DNA of 64,000 bases, taken from positions 22,508-86,507 of the forward strand of contig CAJTQM010000004.1 of assembly GCA_910578255.1 (NCBI GenBank), written 5' to 3'. Origin of the DNA: an uncultured Oscillospiraceae bacterium. Its GTDB lineage: Bacteria; Bacillota; Clostridia; Oscillospirales; Ruminococcaceae. Below the pieces are notes generated by a model. It ran no database searches. It saw only the letters and a program-made list of their open reading frames with translations, and was not told where the DNA came from. Position numbers and translations under genes: made by a program. This document shows positions 42,473-51,600 of this stretch, in pieces (position 1 is the first letter of the stretch; every line of letters begins with the position of its first letter).

Positions 42473-43255
42473 GTGATATTAACAGAGTTGCAAAATGAGA
42501 AATTCACCGCTGAAGAAGCGGAACGACTTGTGCGGGTATATAAACAAAACGGTTCATTGGAACTCCGAAACCAGCTGGTGATGCACTACAGCTACATTGT
42601 AAAAGGGATTGTTTCCAAAATGGCAAACACCTTTTACAAATACGCTTCGGCGGAAGAGATGCTCAACCAGGGAATTATCGCGATTATTGACAGCTTACAG
42701 CGGTTTGAGCCGGACCGGGACGTAAAGTTTTCCACCTATGCTTTTACCAAAGTCCGTGGTTCGATTATTGATTATGTCCGCAAGCAGGATTGGCTGCCGC
42801 GGCGGGTAAGGCAGACGAATATACGAATCAACAACATTGAGCGGGAGTTGACCGCCAAGCTGGGAAGATCCCCGACCCGAGCGGAGATGGCGAAGGAAGC
42901 GGGCATGTCCCTAAAAGAGTTTGACCAATGTATGATAGAAATGTCGGGGGATAATCTCAGTTCCTTCGAGGCGCTTTTGGCGGCGCCGTCGCAGATGCAT
43001 CCTTCCACCGTGTACGGGGACGAATTCGACCCGGAACGCAACATCGACCGGCAGGAGATGAAGCAGGCGCTGATGGAAGCGATTGACTCCTTGAACGAGC
43101 AGGAGCGCACCGTTCTCTCGCTGTATTATTACGAAAATCTGACCATGAAGGAAATCGGGCAGACGATGGGAGTAAGCGAGCAGCGGATTGGGCAGATCAA
43201 TCGAAAGCTGATTAAGAAATTACGGGATAAAATGTCCCAGTACATAGGAGGTTGA
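42473..43255 (+). CDS. sigD: RNA polymerase sigma-28 factor (FliA/SigD)
   Basis: 260 residues from a GTG with GGAAAGGGGGG upstream. Regions 2 (EEMLNQGIIAIIDSLQRFEPDRDVKFSTYAFTKVRGSIIDYVRKQDWLPRRV in parts), 3 (ARLGRSPTRAEMAKEAGMS-like) and 4 (ERTVLSLYYYENLTMKEIGQTMGVSEQRIGQI in parts) are intact. It should read late flagellar genes; promoters of matching shape are found before fliD, fliC, the chemoreceptor and the cadherin-like/sortase operon. The anti-sigma factor FlgM is not in the window and would be expected before flgK. Confidence 0.97.
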   Translation: MILTELQNEKFTAEEAERLVRVYKQNGSLELRNQLVMHYSYIVKGIVSKMANTFYKYASAEEMLNQGIIAIIDSLQRFEPDRDVKFSTYAFTKVRGSIIDYVRKQDWLPRRVRQTNIRINNIERELTAKLGRSPTRAEMAKEAGMSLKEFDQCMIEMSGDNLSSFEALLAAPSQMHPSTVYGDEFDPERNIDRQEMKQALMEAIDSLNEQERTVLSLYYYENLTMKEIGQTMGVSEQRIGQINRKLIKKLRDKMSQYIGG

Positions 43256-43261
43256 TTTTTC

Positions 43262-44032
43262 ATGTTGAGAGGGTTCTACACAGCTGCGTCGGGGATCTTG
43301 ACACAGCAGCGCACCTTAAACGTCCTGACGAACAATATCGCCAACGCCCAGACTCCGGGGTTTCGCGGTTCACGGGTGGTGACCACGACGTTTGAACATG
43401 AGTTACTCACCCGGATTGAGGGCTACAACACCGGGCGGATTGGAACCGGGACGCCGATGCGCATGGTTTCCGAGGTTCCGATTCGGTTTGATCCCACCTC
43501 GTTGGAGGAAACCGAGCGGCCTTACGACATTGCGATTGACGGCGAAGGGTATTTTAACGTTCAGGCTGCGGCAGACGAAGAGGGGAACGAAGGGGCGCGG
43601 TATCTTACCCGCAACGGCAGCTTTGATCTGGACGAGCAAAACCAGCTGGTCCTGCCGGGCGTTGGAGTCGTTTTAGGGGAAAAAGGCGCCATTAAGCTGA
43701 ATACTGCCTATTTTACCGTAGAGTCGGACGGTACGATTTATGACGAAAGCGGCAAGGTGGTAGATAAGCTGCTGGTGACCATTCCGCCGGAAGGGACTGA
43801 AATCAACCAGATCCAAAACGGTCTGTATCAGACTGCGGATATGGACGCCAATCAGCCGGTAACCGCGCAGACAAAGCTGGTGCAGGGCTGGTTTGAGCGC
43901 TCAAATATCGATGTGAACCGGGAGTATACCCTGGTGATGGAAGCGCAGCGCGCTTTCCAGGCGTGCAGCACGGCCTTGCAGATCATCGACAATATTGATC
44001 AGAAGGCGGCCGCCCAGATCGCGGCTGTTTAA
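43262..44032 (+). CDS. flgG: Flagellar rod protein of the FlgF/FlgG family (first copy)
   Basis: 256 residues. Distal-rod type: MLRGFYTAASGILTQQRTLNVLTNNIANAQTPGF in parts, then IAIDGEGYFNVQ and the C-terminal SNIDVNREYTLVMEAQRAFQACSTALQIID in parts. It resembles FlhO/FlhP of Bacillus, which correspond to FlgF and FlgG. Which of the two tandem copies is FlgF and which is FlgG cannot be settled by eye; the symbol is provisional. It starts 6 bases after sigD. Confidence 0.88.
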   Translation: MLRGFYTAASGILTQQRTLNVLTNNIANAQTPGFRGSRVVTTTFEHELLTRIEGYNTGRIGTGTPMRMVSEVPIRFDPTSLEETERPYDIAIDGEGYFNVQAAADEEGNEGARYLTRNGSFDLDEQNQLVLPGVGVVLGEKGAIKLNTAYFTVESDGTIYDESGKVVDKLLVTIPPEGTEINQIQNGLYQTADMDANQPVTAQTKLVQGWFERSNIDVNREYTLVMEAQRAFQACSTALQIIDNIDQKAAAQIAAV

Positions 44033-44065
44033 TCTTGAATTTTAGAAAGGAAGGCGGTAAGGAAA

Positions 44066-44818
44066 ATGAATATTTCTTTCTTTAACGGCGTGTCCGGGCT
44101 GATCGCTTATCAAGAAAGTCTGAACCGTACCTCCCACAACATTGCCAACAGCAATACGGTGGGGTATAAGCCGAGCAAATCCACCTTCAGCGATTTGCTT
44201 TATACGCGGATGGCGGTGAACAGTCCCGAAGAGCCTCTTGTGGGGCACGGCGTAAGATTTTTGGATTCCCGTCTGCTTTATAAACAGGGCCCGGTCATCC
44301 AGACGGAGAACACGCTGGATTTTGGGTTGATGGGCGATGGCTTTTTTGCGTTGCAGCTGCCGGATAACAGCATTCAGTATACCCGCAACGGCGCGTTTGA
44401 TATCAGCATTGAGGGAGGCACCGGCTATCTGGTAAACGCCTCGGGCTATTATGTGCTGGACGGCCAGGGTCGGAAAATCGCGTTGACGGCCGGCTCGCAG
44501 GAAGGGCTTTTTGACCTGTCCGACCTGAAAGAGAAGATTGGCATTTACGATTTTCCCAATCCCTATGGATTGGAGCCGGTTACGGGAAATTCCTTTCTGA
44601 AAACAGAGAATTCGGGAGAGGCGGTATCGGTTAATAACGGCCCGCCCGCCAATTACGACCGGCACTATCAGCTGATCCAAAGCGCCTTAGAGCAGTCCGG
44701 CGTGAACTTGGGCGACGAGATGGTATCGGTTATTGTAACACAGAAAGCGTATCAACTGAATGCGCGGATGGTGCAGACAGCAGATGAGTTGGAACAGCTT
44801 ATCAATAATTTGCGGTAA
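44066..44818 (+). CDS. Flagellar rod/hook-basal body protein of the FlgF/FlgG family (second copy)
   Basis: 250 residues. Opens NISFFNGVSGLIAYQESLNRTSHNIANSNTVGYKPSKSTF in parts, with a SGLIAYQESL variant of the rod helix, then FGLMGDGFFALQL, and ends VNLGDEMVSVIVTQKAYQLNARMVQTADELEQLINNL in parts, which is a typical FlgG-like end. The start MNISFF is less like the usual MLR/MIR opening than the previous gene. It may be the FlgG of the pair, or a FlgE-like variant. GAAAGGAAGG lies before the ATG. Confidence 0.87.
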   Translation: MNISFFNGVSGLIAYQESLNRTSHNIANSNTVGYKPSKSTFSDLLYTRMAVNSPEEPLVGHGVRFLDSRLLYKQGPVIQTENTLDFGLMGDGFFALQLPDNSIQYTRNGAFDISIEGGTGYLVNASGYYVLDGQGRKIALTAGSQEGLFDLSDLKEKIGIYDFPNPYGLEPVTGNSFLKTENSGEAVSVNNGPPANYDRHYQLIQSALEQSGVNLGDEMVSVIVTQKAYQLNARMVQTADELEQLINNLR

Positions 44819-44837
44819 AGGAAAAGAGGGGAAAAAT

Positions 44838-45461
44838 TTGGCGTTTGAAACATATGAAGATTTGAATGATATCCATCTAGACGTACTGCGTGAAATCGGG
44901 AATATCGGTTCCGGAAATGCGGCTTCTTCGCTGGCGTCGATGCTGAGCACACCGGTGAATATTTCGGTGCCTGCGGTTCGGATTCTTGATTATGGTCAGG
45001 TTGAAGAGGAGATGGGTGGCCCAGAGCAGATGATTGTGGGCTTATTGCTGTCTCTGGAAGGGGACGTCAATGGCATGATTATGTTCCTTCTCCATCAGGA
45101 TTTTGCCAATATGATGCTCAACTCTTTGCTGGGCCAGCCGTTGCCGCCGTCCGGCGAAATTGATGAGATGAGTTATTCCGCGATCCAGGAAATGGCAAAT
45201 ATTATGGCCGCCTCTTATGTCAACGCGATTGTTGAAATGACGGGGCTGAGCATCAATATTACAGTGCCTTCGATGTGCGTTGACATGCTTGGCGCGATTT
45301 TAAGTGTACCGGCGATTCACTATGCCAACATCAGCGATAAAATTATCTTTATCAACAATGAGTTTAATGGCATTGATTTGCATGCGCCGAATCATATTCT
45401 GCTGATTCCGGATGTGGAGTCTTTAGAAAAAATTATGACAAACCTGGGGATAGAACTATGA
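44838..45461 (+). CDS. cheC: CheY-P phosphatase CheC
   Basis: 207 residues from a TTG at 44838 (GAGGGG upstream, 19 bases after the previous gene). CheC removes phosphate from CheY and is helped by CheD. Both phosphatase motifs are present: VLREIGNIGSGNAASSL and AIQEMANIMAASYVNAI, each with Glu and Asn three apart. The length is normal. Its stop overlaps the cheD start (ATGA), so the two are coupled. Confidence 0.96.
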   Translation: MAFETYEDLNDIHLDVLREIGNIGSGNAASSLASMLSTPVNISVPAVRILDYGQVEEEMGGPEQMIVGLLLSLEGDVNGMIMFLLHQDFANMMLNSLLGQPLPPSGEIDEMSYSAIQEMANIMAASYVNAIVEMTGLSINITVPSMCVDMLGAILSVPAIHYANISDKIIFINNEFNGIDLHAPNHILLIPDVESLEKIMTNLGIEL

Positions 45462-45940
45462 GTCAGTTAGTCAAGGTCGGTATTTCAGACCTAAATGTCG
45501 TGCGTTCTCCCGACGCCCTTGTAACCTTTGCGTTGGGTTCTTGTATCGGTATCTGCCTGTACGACCGGGTGAAAAAAGTGGCGGGACTTTCCCACATCAT
45601 GTTGCCGGTTAATACAAACAAGGATTCAAAGCAGGCATACCGGTTTGCCGACACGGCCATTGTGATTTTGGTACAGAAAATGTTGGCCGCCGGCGCGGAT
45701 AAACGCAGGCTTACCGCGAAAATCGCTGGCGGCGCCCGTATGTTTACTGCGATATCCAATAACGCGCTGGCCAGTATTGGACAAAGGAACATCGAGGCGG
45801 TTCGAAAGGAACTTTCCCGCTTGGGGATTCCCATCATTGCGGACGATACGGGCAAGGATTTTGGACGCACCGTTTACTTTTATGCGGAGGACGGCTCCAT
45901 GCATGTGAAGTCGGCCAGCAAAGGCGAATGGGTCCTTTAG
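45458..45940 (+). CDS. cheD: Receptor glutamine deamidase CheD
   Basis: 160 residues. CheD deamidates glutamines on chemoreceptors and binds CheC. The catalytic Cys is in ALGSCIGICLYD and the His in AGLSHIMLP. A later stretch KIAGGARMF and IVADDTG-like (IIADDTGKDFGRTV) fit the family. The start overlaps the cheC stop. It is the last gene of the motility island and is followed by two hairpins. Confidence 0.97.
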   Translation: MSQLVKVGISDLNVVRSPDALVTFALGSCIGICLYDRVKKVAGLSHIMLPVNTNKDSKQAYRFADTAIVILVQKMLAAGADKRRLTAKIAGGARMFTAISNNALASIGQRNIEAVRKELSRLGIPIIADDTGKDFGRTVYFYAEDGSMHVKSASKGEWVL

Positions 45941-46044
45941 AGAATCCCACCCTTTGTCTTACAAGGTCGATGAATTGTATTTTTCAAGAAGGATAATACA
46001 AATCGTATAAAACGATCTGAGAATTGGCTGTTTTCCGCAAAAAA

Positions 46045-46106
46045 TCCTGCGATAAAAAGTACCGGATGATTTGTTCTTTCATGGTCCGGCGCTTTTTATC
46101 ACAGGA
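46045..46106 (+). other. Imperfect hairpin after cheD
   Basis: TCCTG, GATAAAAAG and CCGGA pair with TCCGG, CTTTTTATC and CAGGA around an 18-base loop, with small mismatches between blocks. It comes just before a clean terminator, so it may trim or protect the 3' end of the long fla/che transcript. Confidence 0.7.
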
Positions 46107-46111
46107 AGATA

Positions 46112-46146
46112 AAAAGCCCTCCCCTTAAAACAAGGGGAGGGCTTTT
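46112..46146. terminator. Bidirectional intrinsic terminator between cheD and guaB
   Basis: A 15-bp perfect stem AAAAGCCCTCCCCTT with its complement around AAAAC. The flanking A and T runs let it work for cheD (plus) and for guaB (minus). Confidence 0.92.
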
Positions 46147-46172
46147 GCATAGCGGTTTTGCCGGGGAAAAGA

Positions 46173-47678
46173 TTACTTTTCAACTTTGTTGTTGTCCTTG
46201 AGTACCACGTCGTGGGCGCCGCCTTCTACAATGCTGGTGGCAGAGACCATGGTGATCTTGGCTTTCTGCTGCAGTTCGGGAATGGTGAGCGCACCACAGT
46301 TGCACATGGTGGAGCGCACCTTGTATAAAGTGATATTCAGGTTATCCTTTAACGAGCCGGCGTAGGGGACATAGGAGTCTACCCCTTCCTCGAAGGAGAG
46401 TTTTGCCTCGCCGCCAAGATCATAGCGCTGCCAGTTTCTTGCGCGGCTGGAGCCTTCACCCCAATATTCCTTCATGTAGTTGCCGTTGATCATTACCTTG
46501 CTGGTGGGACTTTCGTCAAACCGGGAGAAATAACGGCCCAACATAATAAAATCCGCGCCCATGGCCAGCGCCAGGGTGACGTGGTAATCGTGAACGATAC
46601 CGCCATCCGAGCAGACGGGGACATAAACGCCGGTCCGCTCATAGTATTCGTCCCGGGCTTTGGCCACCTCGATCAGCGCGGTGGCCTGTCCGCGGCCGAT
46701 GCCCTTTTGCTCGCGGGTGATGCAGATCGAACCGCCGCCGATACCGACCTTGACGAAATCGGCGCCTGCCTCGGCCAAAAAGAGGAAGCCCTCCCGATCA
46801 ACCACATTGCCCGCGCCGATTTTAACCGAATCGCCGTATTTGGCCCGGGTCCAGTCCAGCGTCCGTTTCTGCCATTCGGAAAAGCCTTCGGAAGAGTCGA
46901 TGCACAAAACATCGGCCCCGGCCGCTACCAAAGCGGGGATTCTTTCCTCGTAGTCGCGGGTATTGATCCCGGCGCCTACCACATACCGTTTCGAAGCGTC
47001 TAATAATTCCAATGGATTTTCTTTGTGGGAGTCATAGTCCTTGCGGAAAACCATGTATAAAAGCCGCTGGTTGTCGTCGATCACCGGAAGGCTGTTCAGC
47101 TTGTGATCCCAAATAATGTTGTTGGCCTCTTTTAAGGTAATGCCCTCTTTGGCGTAAATCAGATTTTCAAAGGGGGTCATGAACTGAGATACGCAGGTAG
47201 CGGGATCCATACGGCTGACCCGGTAGTCGCGGCTGGTCACAATGCCCAGAAGCTTTCCCTCGGCGGTGCCGTCGTCGGTTACCGCAACGGTGGAATGGCC
47301 GGTTTTGGCCTTTAGGTCCAGAATATCCCGCAGGGTCTGGTCCGGGCGGATGTTTGAGTCGCTGCGGACAAAACCCGCTTTATGGTTTTTTACCCGCGCC
47401 ACCATAGCCGCCTCGTCCTGGATGGACTGGGAACCGTAAATGAAGGAGATCCCACCCTCCCGAGCGAGGGCGACAGCCATTCTTTCACCGGATACCGCCT
47501 GCATGATGGCGGATACCAACGGGATGTTCATCGTCAGGGCCGACTCTTCCCCTTTTTTGTATTTGACCACAGGGGTTTTTAAGCTTACATTGTTGGGAAT
47601 GCATTCCGAAGAGGAGTAACCGGGAACCAGGAGGTATTCGCTGAAGGTGCGGGAGGGTTCTTCGTAAAAATAAGCCAT
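46173..47678 (-). CDS. guaB: IMP dehydrogenase
   Basis: 501 residues on the minus strand. The enzyme oxidises IMP to XMP with NAD, the first step towards GMP. The catalytic Cys is Cys319 in GIGGGSICITREQKGIGRGQ (an exact-style signature), and the flap follows. A CBS pair (TGHSTVAVTDDG, then LNSLPVIDDNQRLL) is inserted after residue ~100. Family features include VSAIMQAVSGERMAVALAREGGISFIY in parts and CSDGGIVHDYHVTLALAMGADFIMLG in parts. It has its own promoter in the gap with the ABC exporter. GMP supply links it only loosely to the c-di-GMP genes near by. Confidence 0.96.
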   Translation of the reverse strand: MAYFYEEPSRTFSEYLLVPGYSSSECIPNNVSLKTPVVKYKKGEESALTMNIPLVSAIMQAVSGERMAVALAREGGISFIYGSQSIQDEAAMVARVKNHKAGFVRSDSNIRPDQTLRDILDLKAKTGHSTVAVTDDGTAEGKLLGIVTSRDYRVSRMDPATCVSQFMTPFENLIYAKEGITLKEANNIIWDHKLNSLPVIDDNQRLLYMVFRKDYDSHKENPLELLDASKRYVVGAGINTRDYEERIPALVAAGADVLCIDSSEGFSEWQKRTLDWTRAKYGDSVKIGAGNVVDREGFLFLAEAGADFVKVGIGGGSICITREQKGIGRGQATALIEVAKARDEYYERTGVYVPVCSDGGIVHDYHVTLALAMGADFIMLGRYFSRFDESPTSKVMINGNYMKEYWGEGSSRARNWQRYDLGGEAKLSFEEGVDSYVPYAGSLKDNLNITLYKVRSTMCNCGALTIPELQQKAKITMVSATSIVEGGAHDVVLKDNNKVEK

Positions 47679-47737
47679 CGTTTTCCAATCTCCTATCTGC
47701 TGAAAACAGCGCTCAAAAAATCCTTTTTCTTCTGTAG

Positions 47738-47766
47738 TTGACTTTTGTATTACCTTGTATTATAAA
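47738..47766 (+). promoter_or_regulatory. Sigma-A-type promoter for the ABC exporter
   Basis: TTGACT, 17-base spacer, TATAAA. Its -10 overlaps the -10 of the guaB promoter on the other strand. Confidence 0.6.
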
Positions 47767-47787
47767 AAAAACAGCGAAAAAAGTCAA
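47759..47787 (-). promoter_or_regulatory. Sigma-A-type promoter for guaB
   Basis: On the minus strand: TTGACT, 17-base spacer, TATAAT, about 80 bases before the guaB start. It overlaps the divergent promoter at 47738-47766; the two -35 elements sit in an inverted repeat GTTGACTTTT / AAAAGTCAAC. Confidence 0.75.
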
Positions 47788-47919
47788 CCGCAGAAGCCGC
47801 CGGTTTTCATTGTTTTTTTACGGATTATTTACCGCTTGCTGACGAAAAAATCGCTGCAAATATGGTAAAATAAAAATAGAATGGAAAAGTTGTTTTTTGG
47901 CTGTCGGAGGTATTTTTGC

Positions 47920-48624
47920 ATGTCTGCATTTGTGGAACTTAAAAATGTGAAAAAGGAATACCGGATGGGTGAAGTGACGATCACCGCCGCGGACGGCGTG
48001 AATTTTGAGATCAAAAAAGGCGAATTCTGCGTGATCGTAGGGCCTTCCGGCGCGGGGAAAACCACCGTGCTGAATATTCTGGGTGGGATGGACAGCTGCA
48101 CCAGCGGCGATGTGCTGGTCGACGGCCAAAACATCAGCCGCCTTTCCCCCAAAGAGTTAATTGGGTACCGCCGGTTTGATATCGGGTTTGTCTTTCAGTT
48201 TTACAATCTGGTACAAAACCTTACGGCAAAGGAAAACGTGGAACTGGCCTCACAGATTTGCCCCAATCCGGTGGACGCGGCCCAGATTCTGACCGAGGTT
48301 GGACTGGGCGGAAGGCTTAACAACTTTCCGGCGCAGCTTTCCGGCGGCGAGCAGCAGCGGGTAGCCATCGCCCGGGCGCTGGCCAAGCGCCCCAAGCTGC
48401 TTTTGTGCGACGAGCCCACCGGCGCGCTGGACTATCTGACCGGAAAAAGTATCCTGAAGCTTTTGCAGGATACCTGCCGCAAAGGAGGAACGACCGTTAT
48501 CATCATCACCCACAACTCGGCGCTGACCCCCATGGCGGACCGGATTATCCGCATGAAAAACGCGCGGGTGGAGCGTATGGAGAAAAATCCGCACATTGTA
48601 CCGGTGGAGGCGATTGAATGGTAA
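47920..48624 (+). CDS. ABC transporter ATP-binding protein (MacB/LolD type)
   Basis: 234 residues from the ATG at 47920 (CGGAGG upstream). Walker A GPSGAGKTT, signature LSGGEQQRVAIARAL and Walker B LLLCDEPTGALD are intact, and the segment GFVFQFYNLVQNLTAKENV is typical of the group that drives FtsX-type permeases. The substrate is not predictable. It overlaps the permease gene by 7 bases. Confidence 0.96.
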   Translation: MSAFVELKNVKKEYRMGEVTITAADGVNFEIKKGEFCVIVGPSGAGKTTVLNILGGMDSCTSGDVLVDGQNISRLSPKELIGYRRFDIGFVFQFYNLVQNLTAKENVELASQICPNPVDAAQILTEVGLGGRLNNFPAQLSGGEQQRVAIARALAKRPKLLLCDEPTGALDYLTGKSILKLLQDTCRKGGTTVIIITHNSALTPMADRIIRMKNARVERMEKNPHIVPVEAIEW

Positions 48625-51600
48625 AAAGGATGCGTGCAGGCGTATTTGCCAAGGACCTTTTGCGCGAGATCGCCAAAAGCAAAAACCGTTTTTTATCCAT
48701 TTTTCTTATTGTGGCCATTGGCGTTGGCTTTTTCGCCGGACTGACCGCCTCCGGGCCGGATATGAAGCTGACCGCCGACACCTATTTTGCGCGGCAGCGT
48801 CTTAGCGATTTCCGGCTTTTATCTACCATGGGCTTTACCGATGAGGATCTGCAGGCTCTGCGGGATACCGAGGGGGTGCGAGCGGTGCTGCCCGGCCATT
48901 GGGTGGATACGGTGCTGGAGACGGGAGGAGACAGCGAAGTCGTAAAGGCGATGGGCTATGATTTTGACCGGCTGGAAAAAGAGGATTCGGACCGGATGAA
49001 CCTGCCGGTTCTGCTGGAAGGGCGGTTTCCTCAGTCGCCGGACGAATGTGTCGTTGAGGCCGCCGAGGAGATTTTTGGGGTCTCCTTTCAGCTGGGGGAC
49101 AGCATCACCCTGACCAACGGCAAGCCGGATACCGATTTGACCGACATCCTTCGCACCGACCGCTTTACCATTGTGGGAATCGTGCAGAGTCCTTTGTATA
49201 TCAGCATTGGGCGCGGGACCTCGACCATTGGCAGCGGAAAGGTCAACGCGTTTATTATGATTCCCAACGAGACGTTTTTAGAGGATTATTATACAGAGGT
49301 TTACCTGCTTGCTGACGGGGTAGAGGGGCTTTCCTCCTATTCACAGGAATACCAAAACCGCATTGACCAGCTGGCTTCGCGCTTAGAGCGGCTGGGAGAA
49401 GAGCGGGCGACGATCCGGCTGGAGCAGGTTCGGACCGAAGCGGCAGAAAAAATTGCCGACGCCCAAAATGCGCTGGACGAGGGCATCCGGACCCAGCAGG
49501 AGGGGTTGGACAAAGGGCGGCAGGAGTTAGACGACGCTCGCGGTCAGCTGAGCCAGGGGGAGAGAGACTTGGCGGAGGCTACCCAGACCTATTACGATTC
49601 GATTGCCGACGCCCAAAAACAGCTGGACGACGCCCGGCAGGAGTTAAACGACGGGGAGAAATCGTATGAATCGGGTCTGCGGGCGTATGAAAGAGGGCAG
49701 GACGCCTACGACCGGGCGCTGGAAGAGGGTCTGGCGCAGATACAAAGCGCCCAAAAGGTCTTGGACGAGACCCAGGCGCAGCTGACCCAGGGCCAGGCCC
49801 AGTACGATCAGGTCCGTGCGCTGGTGCCGGACGAGGGAAGCGCCGCCTTTGTGTTAAACGATCCGGCTGCCGACCCGGGGCAGACCGCCCGGCTGGCGGC
49901 CCAGCTTTCGGCTCTGGCCCAATCGGGCGCGGGGCAGGATTGGGCCGGAGATCTGGCGGACTATCTTTCCGACCCGGCGGCCATGACGCCCCAGCAGAGC
50001 GCCTACCATCTGGCGGTGGTCCGGCAGGTCAATCAGGAGATGGACGCCCAAGGCCGGCAGCTTCAAGAGGGCTGGGCGCAGCTAAATGAGGGGAAAGAAC
50101 AGCTGGAGGAGGGCCGCAGACGGCTGGCCGAGGCTGGCAGGCAGCTGGATGAAGCCGCCGATCAGCTAAGAGAAGCCCGCGAAACCTTAGACGAGGGTTG
50201 GACACAGCTGGCGGAAAAAGAGCGGGAGTTTCTCGACAAAAAAGAAGAGGGATGGCAGGAACTTGTAAAGGCAGGTCAGGAAATTTCGGACGGCCGTCGA
50301 GAATTGGCCGACGGAGAAAAGGAATGGGAAGAGGGAAAGGCCCAGTCGGACCAGGAGATCGCCGATGCCCGGGAAAAGCTGGACAAGGCCAAAAAAGATC
50401 TGGCGGCGCTGAAAACGCCGGAATGGTATGTGTTGGACCGCACCGACTATCCGGGCCACGCGGATTTTGGCAGCGATGCCGACCGGATTTCCGCCATCGC
50501 CCGGGTGTTCCCGCTGTTTTTCCTGCTGGTGGCGGCGCTGGTCTGCCTGACCACCATGACCCGGATGGTGGAGGAACAGCGGGTCCAAATCGGGACCTTG
50601 AAGGCACTGGGCTACCGGTCCGGCGTGATAGGAGCCAAGTTTTTAATCTACGCGCTGGCCGCCACGGTGGCGGGAAGTCTGGCCGGCTTGTTGGTGGGAA
50701 TGCGTCTGTTTCCGACGATTATTTATAACGCCTACGGCATTTTGTATACCATGATCCCTGTCCAGGCGCCGTTTCGGGCCGGGGTAGCGGCTTTGTCCAC
50801 CCTGGCGGCCGCCGCCACGGTTTTGGCGACGGTTTTGCTGTGTTGCCGCCGGGAGTTGGCAGAGCAGCCGGCCCTGCTGATGCGGCCCAAGGCCCCCAAG
50901 GCGGGCAAGAGGGTCCTCTTAGAGCGGATCGGCTTTTTGTGGAACCGGCTTTCCTTCAGCTACAAGGTGACCTTCCGAAATCTGTTCCGCTACAAAAAAA
51001 GGATGCTGATGACGGTGGTGGGCATTGCCGGATGCAGTGCGCTGATGCTGACCGGCTTTGGCCTGTACGACGCCATCCGGGACATTGTGGGCATTCAGTT
51101 TGGCCAGCTGTACCACTATGATCTGACCACCGTGCTGGAACAGGATCTGTCCGATTCCCAGCGCCGGGAGGCCGAATCCCTGCTGTTTTCCCATCCGCAG
51201 GTAGAGAATTCTCTGTATGTCCGGCAGGAGTCGTTCCAGTTTAAAGGGGCCGGCGGCAAGACCTACGATCTGTATTTGTTTGTGCCGGAAAACCCCCGGC
51301 AGATGGAAGATTTTGTCACCCTGCGCACCCGCAAAGGGCATGAATCTTTATCTTTGGAAAAAGAGGAGGTTATCCTGACCGAAAAGGCCGCCCGTTTTCT
51401 TAATGTCGGGCCGGGGGAGCAGATCACCATAACCGACGCGGACCACCGTTCTTATACCGTGACGGTGGGAGCAGTAGCCGAGCAGTACACCGGCCATTAT
51501 TTGTACATGACGCCCCGGGCCTATGAAGAGTACTTCCATCAGCCGGCCTCTTTTAATATGGTGCAGTCCATTCTGCGCGCGCCGGGCATTGGCGAGCAGG

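Noticed and set aside
44760..44837. An earlier start for CheC, overlapping the previous gene
   Set aside because: It would add 26 residues not found in CheC. The TTG at 44838 has a ribosome binding site and the family N-terminus.
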